DNA of 60,854 bases from Nocardioides sp. IC4_145 (GTDB lineage: Bacteria > Actinomycetota > Actinomycetes > Propionibacteriales > Nocardioidaceae), in the NCBI RefSeq assembly GCF_011250565.1, contig NZ_JAANMS010000026.1, positions 1 through 60,854 on the forward strand. Direction: 5' to 3'. The position numbers and the translations under genes were made by a program. Positions 17,764 through 24,576 of the stretch are shown here, in pieces (the stretch's first letter is position 1; every line of letters starts with the position of its first letter). The notes below the pieces were generated by a model, which was not told the origin of the DNA, did not search any database, and saw nothing but the letters and a program-made list of their open reading frames with translations.

Positions 17764-18806
17764 CCGATGCTGCGTGGGAGACGCTGAGCAACCAGGCGGT
17801 CGCCGTCTGCGGCGTCGTGTACTTCCTGGCGCTGATCAGCCACCTCGTCCAGTGGACGGCGCTGCGCAAGCTGCCGGTCGAGGCGGGCGCCGAGGCCCCG
17901 GCCCCGGTCGCCGTCGGGGCGGGCGCGCCCTCGGTCGTCGAGGACACCGCAGCCCACGAGCCCGACGTCGAGCGGCGTACGGCGCTCTTCGGCCGGCTCG
18001 GCCTGCTGCTCACGGTGATCGCCACCGCGGTGCACCTGGTGGCGCTCGTCGGGCGCGGCATGGCCGCGGACCCGAACCGGGTGCCCTGGGGCAACATGTA
18101 CGAGTTCACGCTGTCGGGCACCTTCGTGGTCAGCCTCGGCTACCTGCTGCTGAACCGCCGGTTCGGGCTGGCGTGGATGGCGCCGATCGTCGTGGGCTTC
18201 GTCGTGGTCGTCCTCATGGTCGACGTGGTCTGGCTCTACGACCCGGTCGCGCCGCTCTCGGAGGCGCTCTACTCGCCGTGGCTGGTCATCCACGTGGTCT
18301 CGGCGGTCATCGCGACCGGCGCGTTCACCCTCGGCGGCATCTGCTCGGTGCTCTACCTGGTCAAGGAGCGGCGCCCGGCCCGCACGACCGGCTACCTCGC
18401 GCGCGTGCCGGCGCCGGCCGCGCTGGACCGGATCTCCTACCGGATGCACGCCTTCGGCTTCCCGGTCTGGACCTTCGCGGTGCTCATCACCGGCCCGATC
18501 TGGGCGCACCAGGCGTGGTCGTCCTACTGGAGCTGGGACCCCAAGGAGGTCTGGGCCTTCATCACCTGGGTCGTGTACGCCGCGTACCTCCACGCACGCG
18601 CCACCGCCGGCTGGAAGGGCCGCAACGCCGCGATGCTCGCGCTGCTCGGCCTGGCGACGCTGTGGTTCAACTTCATCGGGATCAACTTCTTCTCCACCAC
18701 CAGCCAGCACTCGTACGCCGCGCCCGCGGTCGCCGAGGTCGGAAAGGTCAGTGTCGAGGCGCCGGCGTCAGCCGGTGGCGAGCTCGCGCAGCCGCTCGGC
18801 CGATAG
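17760..18806 (+). CDS. ccsB: cytochrome c synthase subunit CcsB/ResC
   Basis: This 348-aa membrane protein has about eight segments and the heme-handling tryptophan-rich motif SSYWSWDPKEVWAFITW. It also has conserved histidines in AVHLVAL, VIHVVSA, WAHQAWSS and SQHSYAA. It pairs with ResB as the system II cytochrome c synthase. The GTG at 17760 overlaps resB by 4 nt. Its last 39 nt overlap the 3' end of the convergent TlpA-like gene. Confidence 0.94.
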   Translation: MTDAAWETLSNQAVAVCGVVYFLALISHLVQWTALRKLPVEAGAEAPAPVAVGAGAPSVVEDTAAHEPDVERRTALFGRLGLLLTVIATAVHLVALVGRGMAADPNRVPWGNMYEFTLSGTFVVSLGYLLLNRRFGLAWMAPIVVGFVVVVLMVDVVWLYDPVAPLSEALYSPWLVIHVVSAVIATGAFTLGGICSVLYLVKERRPARTTGYLARVPAPAALDRISYRMHAFGFPVWTFAVLITGPIWAHQAWSSYWSWDPKEVWAFITWVVYAAYLHARATAGWKGRNAAMLALLGLATLWFNFIGINFFSTTSQHSYAAPAVAEVGKVSVEAPASAGGELAQPLGR

Positions 18807-19337
18807 GTCCGCGGCCGACTCGAACTCACCCGGGTGCGAGGCGACGACCTCGCCGTCGACGATGAGCACCGTCGAGGGGAGCCAGCTCGGGCTGACGGCC
18901 GGCGCGTAGCTGCTCATCAGCTCCATGTCGGGGTCGCGCCAGCTCGGGTAGTCGGCGTCGAACTCCTCGAGGAACGCGACGGCCTTGTCCTCGAACTGGT
19001 CGAGGGAGACGCCCACGACCTCGACGTCGTCGCGCGCGGCGACGTCCGCCAGCAGCGGCATCTCGGCCCGGCAGGGGACGCACCAGCTGGCCCAGAAGTT
19101 CAGCAGCACCGGCTTGCCGGTGTCGATGCCCGGGGCGACGCCGCTCCGGGAGCCGACGGGGTCGCCCTGGGGCAGCTCGACCGCCTTCGGACTGTCGAGC
19201 CGGGTCCAGCCCGGCCGGATCGGCCCCTCGTCGTCCTCGGGCGCCTCGCCGGCGGTGCAGGCGGTGCCGCTGACCAGCAGGGCGGCGGCGAGCAGGCCGC
19301 GGAGGGACCGACGGGGGCGGGTGGCCCGGCTGGTCAC
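18768..19337 (-). CDS. second TlpA/ResA-like thioredoxin-fold protein
   Basis: This 189-aa protein has an N-terminal hydrophobic export signal ending SGTAC, which may be a lipobox but is not a strong one. The thioredoxin active site is NFWASWCVPCRAEMP and the proline motif is SWLPSTVLIVDG. It is probably exported and reduces or oxidises thiols during cytochrome c assembly, given ccsB next door. Its 3' end overlaps ccsB by 39 nt tail to tail. Its GTG start overlaps the stop of the upstream small gene by 4 nt. Confidence 0.88.
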   Translation of the reverse strand: MTSRATRPRRSLRGLLAAALLVSGTACTAGEAPEDDEGPIRPGWTRLDSPKAVELPQGDPVGSRSGVAPGIDTGKPVLLNFWASWCVPCRAEMPLLADVAARDDVEVVGVSLDQFEDKAVAFLEEFDADYPSWRDPDMELMSSYAPAVSPSWLPSTVLIVDGEVVASHPGEFESAADLSAERLRELATG

Positions 19338-19582
19338 AGGTCGGGGTCCTCGGGGCGCTCGGGGTGCTTCCGCTTGCGCTCGAGGTCACGCAGGAAGTCC
19401 GGGTCGTCGTCGGGCCCCAGGGGCCGCGGCGGCTGGGCCGGGCCGGAGGCGCGGGTACCGCGGGCGCCGGACGAGCCGCTCGGGCCGCCGGCAATGGGCG
19501 GGGTGCCGCGGCGCTCGAGGAACCGCACGGCGGCGTACGTCGCGAGCGCGAAGAGCACGACGACGAGGAGGAACTTCAGCAC
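19334..19582 (-). CDS. small single-span membrane protein, function unknown
   Basis: This 82-aa protein has one N-terminal membrane helix (FLLVVVLFALATYAAVRFL), then a Gly/Ser/Pro-rich stretch and a charged end (DPDFLRDLERKRKHPERPEDPDL). It is translationally coupled to the TlpA-like gene. The GTG at 19582 follows a TACATT box by 6 nt. I do not recognise a named family. Confidence 0.7.
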   Translation of the reverse strand: MLKFLLVVVLFALATYAAVRFLERRGTPPIAGGPSGSSGARGTRASGPAQPPRPLGPDDDPDFLRDLERKRKHPERPEDPDL

Positions 19583-19588
19583 ACCTCC

Positions 19589-19594
19589 AATGTA
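19589..19594 (-). promoter_or_regulatory. -10 box (TACATT) for a leaderless transcript, minus strand
   Basis: It lies 6 nt before the GTG at 19582. With the box at 19615-19620 it forms a divergent leaderless pair inside 45 nt. Confidence 0.6.
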
Positions 19595-19614
19595 GGTGGC
19601 CGCTCCACAGCGCC

Positions 19615-19620
19615 TACCCT
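19615..19620 (+). promoter_or_regulatory. -10 box (TACCCT) for a leaderless transcript, plus strand
   Basis: It lies 7 nt before the GTG at 19628. Confidence 0.55.
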
Positions 19621-19627
19621 GGAGGTC

Positions 19628-19888
19628 GTGAAGGAGTTCGTCGTCTACACCGCCCTGCGCATCGTCCTGTTCCTGGGGTCGCTCGCGCTCGTCCTCGGCA
19701 TCTGGTGGGCGGTCGCCGGCGAGGTGCCGGTCCTGTGGGCCGTCGTCATCGCGTTCCTGCTCAGCGGGCTCGGCTCGCTGTGGCTGCTCAACGGCCCCCG
19801 GGAGGCGTTCGCGCTGCGCGTGCAGGAGCGCGCCACCAAGGCGTCGCGGGCGTTCGAGGAGATGAAGGCCAAGGAGGACGCCGACTAG
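19628..19888 (+). CDS. DUF4229 family membrane protein
   Basis: This 86-aa protein has two membrane helices (about 5-27 and 33-52), then a cytoplasmic amphipathic tail (REAFALRVQERATKASRAFEEMKAKED). This is the pattern of the actinobacterial DUF4229 family, commonly found beside menA. Its function is not known. It is leaderless, with its start at the GTG at 19628. Confidence 0.78.
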   Translation: MKEFVVYTALRIVLFLGSLALVLGIWWAVAGEVPVLWAVVIAFLLSGLGSLWLLNGPREAFALRVQERATKASRAFEEMKAKEDAD

Positions 19889-19905
19889 GCGTCAGCGGCT
19901 GGCGA

Positions 19906-20043
19906 TCAGCGGCGCTTGCGGGCGTTCAGCTGCCGCTGGACGCGCGCCTCGGACTGGCCGAGGACCTTGGCCAGCAGCGGCACGCGCATCTTCCACGCCA
20001 CCACGGCGACAACGACGAGCGCGACGAAGATCAGGAAGCCCAT
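19906..20043 (-). CDS. 45-residue single-span membrane protein
   Basis: The ATG at 20043 opens a 45-aa frame. It has one membrane helix (LIFVALVVVAVVAW), then a basic, helical tail (LGQSEARVQRQLNARKRR). A TAGGCT box sits 6 nt before the ATG, as in other leaderless genes here, which supports the call despite the small size. It lies between the converging DUF4229 gene and menA and is on the same strand as menA. Confidence 0.6.
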   Translation of the reverse strand: MGFLIFVALVVVAVVAWKMRVPLLAKVLGQSEARVQRQLNARKRR

Positions 20044-20049
20044 GCTGCC

Positions 20050-20055
20050 AGCCTA
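20050..20055 (-). promoter_or_regulatory. -10 box (TAGGCT) of the 45-residue gene
   Basis: It lies 6 nt before the ATG at 20043, inside the short gap after menA. Confidence 0.5.
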
Positions 20056-20066
20056 CGCAGCGTCGG

Positions 20067-20942
20067 TCAGGCAGCGAGGAGCAGCGGCACGGCGACGAAC
20101 ACGGCCCAGACCAGCTCGGCCGCGCCGGTGCGCTGGAGCACCGGGATGAGCGCGGGGCCCGCGGCGCCGCCGAGCACGGTGCGCGTCGCGGCGAGGCCCG
20201 GGACCAGGAAGAGCAGGCCGGCCAGCGCCCACCAGGTCGTGAGCGCCGCGACGCCCACGACGGCGAGCGCCGCGACGGCGACGAGCGCGGCGTACAGCAG
20301 GCGGGTCCCGCGGTCGCCGATCCGCACCGCGAGGGTCCGCTTGCCGGCGACGGTGTCGGTGGGGATGTCGCGCAGGTTGTTGGCGACGAGGATCGCGCAG
20401 GCCAACGCGCCGATGCCGACCGCGGCGAGGAGCGCGGCGGGCTCCCACGTCTCGGTCTGGACGTACGTCGTGCCGACCACGGCCACGAGCCCGAAGAACA
20501 CGAAGACCATGACCTCGCCGAGGCCGAGGTAGCCGTAGGGCCGCGACGTGCCGGTGTAGCCCCAGGCGGCGAGCACGCAGACCAGCCCGACGGCGACGAG
20601 CCACCAGGCGGTCGTGGCGGCAAGGACGATCCCGGCCACGCCGGCGACGCCGAAGGCGAGGAACGCCGCGCGCTTGACCGCCGACGGGCTGGCCGCGCCC
20701 GAGCCGACCAGACGCATCGGCCCGACCCGGACGTCGTCGGTGCCGCGGACGCCGTCGGAGTAGTCGTTGGCGTAGTTGACCGCCACCTGCAGCGCCAGGC
20801 TCACCACCAGGGCCAGCAGCGCCTTCTCCCACACCCAGGCGTCGACGTACGCCGCGACGCCGGTGCCGGCGAGGACCGGCGAGACCGCAGCGGGAAGGGT
20901 GCGGGGCCGCGCGCCGGCGACCCAGTCGGATGCAGATGCCAC
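20067..20942 (-). CDS. menA: 1,4-dihydroxy-2-naphthoate polyprenyltransferase
   Basis: This 291-aa UbiA-superfamily enzyme attaches the isoprenoid chain to dihydroxynaphthoate, giving demethylmenaquinone in the membrane. The two aspartate motifs are NYANDYSDGVRGTD (about 63-76) and NNLRDIPTDTVAGKRTLAVRIG (about 188-208). There are eight to nine hydrophobic segments. The GTG at 20942 is chosen because family members start close to DWVAGARPRTLP. It diverges from menE with 66 nt between the start codons. Confidence 0.94.
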   Translation of the reverse strand: MASASDWVAGARPRTLPAAVSPVLAGTGVAAYVDAWVWEKALLALVVSLALQVAVNYANDYSDGVRGTDDVRVGPMRLVGSGAASPSAVKRAAFLAFGVAGVAGIVLAATTAWWLVAVGLVCVLAAWGYTGTSRPYGYLGLGEVMVFVFFGLVAVVGTTYVQTETWEPAALLAAVGIGALACAILVANNLRDIPTDTVAGKRTLAVRIGDRGTRLLYAALVAVAALAVVGVAALTTWWALAGLLFLVPGLAATRTVLGGAAGPALIPVLQRTGAAELVWAVFVAVPLLLAA

Positions 20943-20995
20943 GAGGGACGATTCAACCCGACCGGGCTGCGGGCCGCGCGCGGCGGGGCTCGGCG

Positions 20996-21001
20996 TAGCG
21001 T
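20996..21001 (+). promoter_or_regulatory. -10 box (TAGCGT) of the menE-menC-menD operon
   Basis: It lies 7 nt before the GTG at 21009, in the divergent gap with menA. Confidence 0.5.
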
Positions 21002-21008
21002 TCGCCGT

Positions 21009-22016
21009 GTGGTGCTGGCCGGTGGGACCCTCGAGTGGTGGCTCGCCGCGGAGGCCGAGCCCGAGCCGTGGGTCGTGGAGACCTCGGGGTCGACCGGGCG
21101 CCCGAAGCGCGTGGTCCTGCCGCGCTCCTCGGTGCTCGCGTCGGTGGACGCCTCGGCCCGGAGGCTGGGCGCGAGCGGCCAGTGGCTGCTCGCCCTGCCG
21201 GAGGAGTACGTCGCCGGGCTGCAGGTCGTCGCGCGGTCGCTCGTGGCCGGCCACGCGCCGATGCGGGTCGAGGACCACGGGTCCTTCGTGGCGGCCGCGG
21301 CGGCCATGACCGCCGAGCACCGCTTCACCTCGCTGGTGCCGACCCAGCTGCGGCGGATGCTGGAGGAGCCGGCCGAGGTCGAGGCGCTCGCGTCGTTCCA
21401 CACCGTGCTGGTCGGCGGCGGACCGGTCGACCCGGCGCTGCGCCGGCGGGCCGCGAAGCTCGGGGTGCGTGCCGTGGCGACGTACGGCGCGGCCGAGACG
21501 GCGGGCGGCTGCGTCTACGACGGCGTGCCGCTCGACGGGGTCGGCCTCGCGATCGACGACGACGGGCGGGTGCGCATCTCGGGCCCGACCCTGTTCGCGG
21601 GGTACGACGGCGACCCGGCGCTGACCGCCGAGGTGCTCGTGGACGGGTGGTACCTCACCTCCGACGCCGGCCGCCTGGACGACGACGGCCGCCTCCAGGT
21701 GCTTGGCCGGCTCGACGACGTGGTGGTCACCGGCGGGGTCAACGTGCCTGCGCCGGCCGTCGCCGCGCGGCTCCGCGAGCACCCGGACGTGCGGGCGGCC
21801 GAGGTGCTCGGCGTGCCGGACGAGGAGTGGGGCAACCGGCTGGTCGCCTTCGTGGTCGGCGGCGTGCTGCTGGAGGAGGTGCGCGACTGGGTCGGCGCCG
21901 AGCACCCGCGGGCGTGGGCGCCCCGCCAGCTCGTCGCGCTCGACGACGTTCCGCTCCTGGCCAACGGCAAGCCGGACCGGCTGGAGCTGCGCCGGCTGGC
22001 GGAGGGGGCGTCGTGA
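21009..22016 (+). CDS. menE: o-succinylbenzoate-CoA ligase
   Basis: This 335-aa ANL enzyme activates o-succinylbenzoate to its CoA ester. The motifs are VVETSGSTGRPKRVVLP (A3), ATYGAAETAGGCVYDG (A5), LTSDAGRLDDDGRLQVLGRLDD (A7/A8) and LLANGKPDRLEL with the catalytic lysine. The short N-terminal half is typical of actinobacterial MenE. Its place before menC and menD fixes the assignment. Confidence 0.92.
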   Translation: MVLAGGTLEWWLAAEAEPEPWVVETSGSTGRPKRVVLPRSSVLASVDASARRLGASGQWLLALPEEYVAGLQVVARSLVAGHAPMRVEDHGSFVAAAAAMTAEHRFTSLVPTQLRRMLEEPAEVEALASFHTVLVGGGPVDPALRRRAAKLGVRAVATYGAAETAGGCVYDGVPLDGVGLAIDDDGRVRISGPTLFAGYDGDPALTAEVLVDGWYLTSDAGRLDDDGRLQVLGRLDDVVVTGGVNVPAPAVAARLREHPDVRAAEVLGVPDEEWGNRLVAFVVGGVLLEEVRDWVGAEHPRAWAPRQLVALDDVPLLANGKPDRLELRRLAEGAS

Positions 22017-22963
22017 GCGGGCTCCGCGTCTTCAGCCTGCCGATGCGGACGCGCTTCCGCGGGATCACCGTGCGCGAGGGCGTGCTGCTGCGCGGTGAGG
22101 CGGGCTGGGGGGAGTGGTCGCCGTTCCTGGAGTACGACGCCGCGGTCGCCGAGCCGTGGCTGCGCTGCGCCGAGGAGGCCGCCGCGGGCGACTGGCCCGA
22201 CCCGGTGCGCACCAGCGTGCCGGTCAACGTCACCGTGCCGGCCGTCGACGCCCAGCGCGCGCACGCGATCGTGGTCGCCGGTGCTTGCTCGACCGCGAAG
22301 GTGAAGGTGGCCGAGCCCGGCCAGACGCTCGCCGACGACCAGGCGCGGCTCGAGGCCGTCCGCGACGCGCTCGGCCCGGCGGGCAGGGTCCGCATCGACG
22401 TCAACGGCCTGTGGAGCGTCGAGCAGGCGCTCGAGCGGCTGCCGGTGCTCGACCGTGCCGCCGGTGGGCTGGAGTACGTCGAGCAGCCCTGCGCGACCGT
22501 CGAGGAGCTGGCCGCGGTGCGCCGGGCCGTCGACGTGCCCGTGGCCGCGGACGAGTCGATCCGCCGCGCGGCCGACCCCTACCGGGTCCGCGACCTCGAG
22601 GCGGCTGACGTGGCGGTGCTCAAGGTGCAGCCGCTCGGCGGCGTGCGGGCGTGCCTGCGGATCGCCGAGGACATCGGCCTGCCGGTCGTCGTCTCCTCGG
22701 CGCTGGAGAGCTCCGTCGGGCTCGCCGCCGGGGTGGCCCTGGCGGCGGCGCTGCCCGAGCTGCCCTATGCGTGCGGGCTGGCCACCGCCCAGATGCTCGC
22801 CGCGGACACGACGACCGACCCGCTGCTGCCGCTGGCCGGCGAGCTGCCCGTGCGGGTGCCCACGCTCGATCCCGGTCACCCGGTCGCCGACCCGGACCGG
22901 GTGGCGCACTGGCAGGCCCGGCTCGCCGAGGTGCGTGCCCTGCGGGAGGATCGGCGCTCGTGA
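22013..22963 (+). CDS. menC: o-succinylbenzoate synthase
   Basis: This 316-aa enolase-superfamily enzyme dehydrates SHCHC to o-succinylbenzoate. It has the catalytic KxK pair in STAKVKVAEPG and metal-binding acids in RIDVNGLWS, YVEQPC and VAADESIRR. The second catalytic lysine is in VAVLKVQPLGG. The GTG at 22013 overlaps menE (GTGA), and its stop overlaps menD. Confidence 0.94.
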   Translation: MSGLRVFSLPMRTRFRGITVREGVLLRGEAGWGEWSPFLEYDAAVAEPWLRCAEEAAAGDWPDPVRTSVPVNVTVPAVDAQRAHAIVVAGACSTAKVKVAEPGQTLADDQARLEAVRDALGPAGRVRIDVNGLWSVEQALERLPVLDRAAGGLEYVEQPCATVEELAAVRRAVDVPVAADESIRRAADPYRVRDLEAADVAVLKVQPLGGVRACLRIAEDIGLPVVVSSALESSVGLAAGVALAAALPELPYACGLATAQMLAADTTTDPLLPLAGELPVRVPTLDPGHPVADPDRVAHWQARLAEVRALREDRRS

Positions 22964-24537
22964 CCGGTCCCACGAGCTCGACCGACCTCGCCCGCTCGGT
23001 GATGACCGCGCTGCTCGAGGCCGGCGTCACCGAGGTGGTGCTGTCCCCGGGGTCGCGGAACGCGCCGCTGTCCTTCGCCGTGCACGCCGCCGCGGAGGCC
23101 GGCCTGCTGCGGCTCCACACCCGGGTCGACGAGCGGACCGGCGCCTTCCTCGCCCTCGGGCTGACCAAGGTCGGCGCCCGCGCGGCCGTGCTGTGCACCT
23201 CCGGCACGGCGGTCGCCAACCTGCACCCCGCGGTGCTCGAGGCCGCCCACACCGGCCTGCCGCTCGTGGTGCTCACCGCCGACCGTCCGGCCCGGCTGCG
23301 CGGCACCGGCGCCAACCAGACGACCGACCAGGTCGGCGTCTTCGGCCGGCTGGTCACCACGCGCGACCTGCCCGACGACGCCCTCGTCCTCGAGGACGAC
23401 GGGCCGACCCACCTCAACGTGCAGCTCGACGAGCCGCTCGTGCCCGACGACGTGTGGGTGCCGCCCGTGGTCGAGCGCCCCGCCCGGCCCGAGGAGCGGC
23501 CCGCCACCGACGAGGTGCTGCCGCTCGGCCCGCGCACGGTGGTCGTCGCGGGCGACGACGCGGGGCCGCCCGCCCGCGTCCTCGCCGAGCGCGCCGGCTG
23601 GCCGCTGCTGGCCGAGCCGACGTCCGGCTCGCGCACCGGCGACAACGCGCTGCGCTGCTACCGGCTGCTGCTCGACACCGACCTGGGCCGCAGCGTCGAG
23701 CGCGTCGTCGTCGCCGGCCACCCCACGCTGTCTCGACCGGTGACCCGGCTGCTCTCGCGCGCCGACGTCGAGGTGGTCTCGGTGCCGGGACGCGGGGCGT
23801 GGCCGGACCGGCCGTTCCCCGTCGACCGCGTCGTCGCCCGCCCGGTGGTCGAGGGCCGCGACGACCCCGCCTGGCTCCACGCCTGGCGCGAGGCCGACCG
23901 CTCCGTGGGGAGGCAGCTCGACCGGCTGCTGGCGGCCGAGCCCGGGCTCACGCCGCACGAGGTGGCGGCGGCCGTGAGCCGCGGCGTACCTCCTGGGGGG
24001 CTGTTGTACGTCGGCGCCTCCAGCCCGATCCGCGACCTGGACCTCGTGGTCGCGCGATACGACGTCGGCGACCGGCGCAAGGTGGTCGCCAACCGCGGGC
24101 TGGCCGGCATCGACGGCACGATCTCCTCGGCGATCGGCGCCGCGCTCGGCCGCCCGCACGGCAGCCGCAACCTCGCGCTGATGGGCGACGTGACGTTCCT
24201 GCACGACAGCGGCGCGCTCGTGCTCGGCCCGCGCGAGGAGCGGCCTGACCTCACGATCGTGGTGGTCAACGACGACGGCGGGGCGATCTTCTCGATGCTC
24301 GAGCAGGGCGCGCCGGAGCACGCCGACCCGTTCGAGGTCCTCTTCGGCACCCCGCACGGTGTCGACCTGGCCAGCCTCTGCGCCGCCACCCGGACGCCCC
24401 ACTGGCGGGTCGACACCGCGGCCGAGCTCGAGCACGCCCTCGCGAGCCCGAACGGCGGCATCGAGGTCGTCGAGGCGGTGGTCGACCGGCGCACCCGCCG
24501 CGACCTGGACGAGCGGATCCGCGCGCTGCGCCCCTGA
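22960..24537 (+). CDS. menD: SEPHCHC synthase (2-succinyl-5-enolpyruvyl-6-hydroxy-3-cyclohexene-1-carboxylate synthase)
   Basis: This 525-aa thiamine-diphosphate enzyme joins isochorismate to 2-oxoglutarate. It shows VVLSPGSRNAPLSFA, the catalytic-glutamate segment LHTRVDERTGAFLALG and the NQTTDQ motif. The cofactor-binding half has RGLAGIDGTISSAIG, GDVTFLHDSGAL and VVNDDGGAIFSML. It is the last gene of menE-C-D, and a strong hairpin follows 2 nt after the stop. Confidence 0.95.
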   Translation: MTGPTSSTDLARSVMTALLEAGVTEVVLSPGSRNAPLSFAVHAAAEAGLLRLHTRVDERTGAFLALGLTKVGARAAVLCTSGTAVANLHPAVLEAAHTGLPLVVLTADRPARLRGTGANQTTDQVGVFGRLVTTRDLPDDALVLEDDGPTHLNVQLDEPLVPDDVWVPPVVERPARPEERPATDEVLPLGPRTVVVAGDDAGPPARVLAERAGWPLLAEPTSGSRTGDNALRCYRLLLDTDLGRSVERVVVAGHPTLSRPVTRLLSRADVEVVSVPGRGAWPDRPFPVDRVVARPVVEGRDDPAWLHAWREADRSVGRQLDRLLAAEPGLTPHEVAAAVSRGVPPGGLLYVGASSPIRDLDLVVARYDVGDRRKVVANRGLAGIDGTISSAIGAALGRPHGSRNLALMGDVTFLHDSGALVLGPREERPDLTIVVVNDDGGAIFSMLEQGAPEHADPFEVLFGTPHGVDLASLCAATRTPHWRVDTAAELEHALASPNGGIEVVEAVVDRRTRRDLDERIRALRP

Positions 24538-24539
24538 CT

Positions 24540-24560
24540 CCCGCCCGGCTACCGGGCGGG
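24540..24560 (+). terminator. hairpin after menD
   Basis: CCCGCCCGG (24540-24548) pairs perfectly with CCGGGCGGG (24552-24560) around a 3-nt loop, directly after the menD stop. It occupies the spacer/-35 area of the next gene's promoter (-10 at 24565), so it may also act at that promoter. Confidence 0.55.
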
Positions 24561-24564
24561 GGAG

Positions 24565-24570
24565 CACAAT
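24565..24570 (+). promoter_or_regulatory. -10 box (CACAAT) of the antiporter gene
   Basis: It lies 6 nt before the GTG at 24577. It resembles the GACAAT box of hemL in sequence and spacing. Confidence 0.45.
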
Positions 24571-24576
24571 GGCGTC

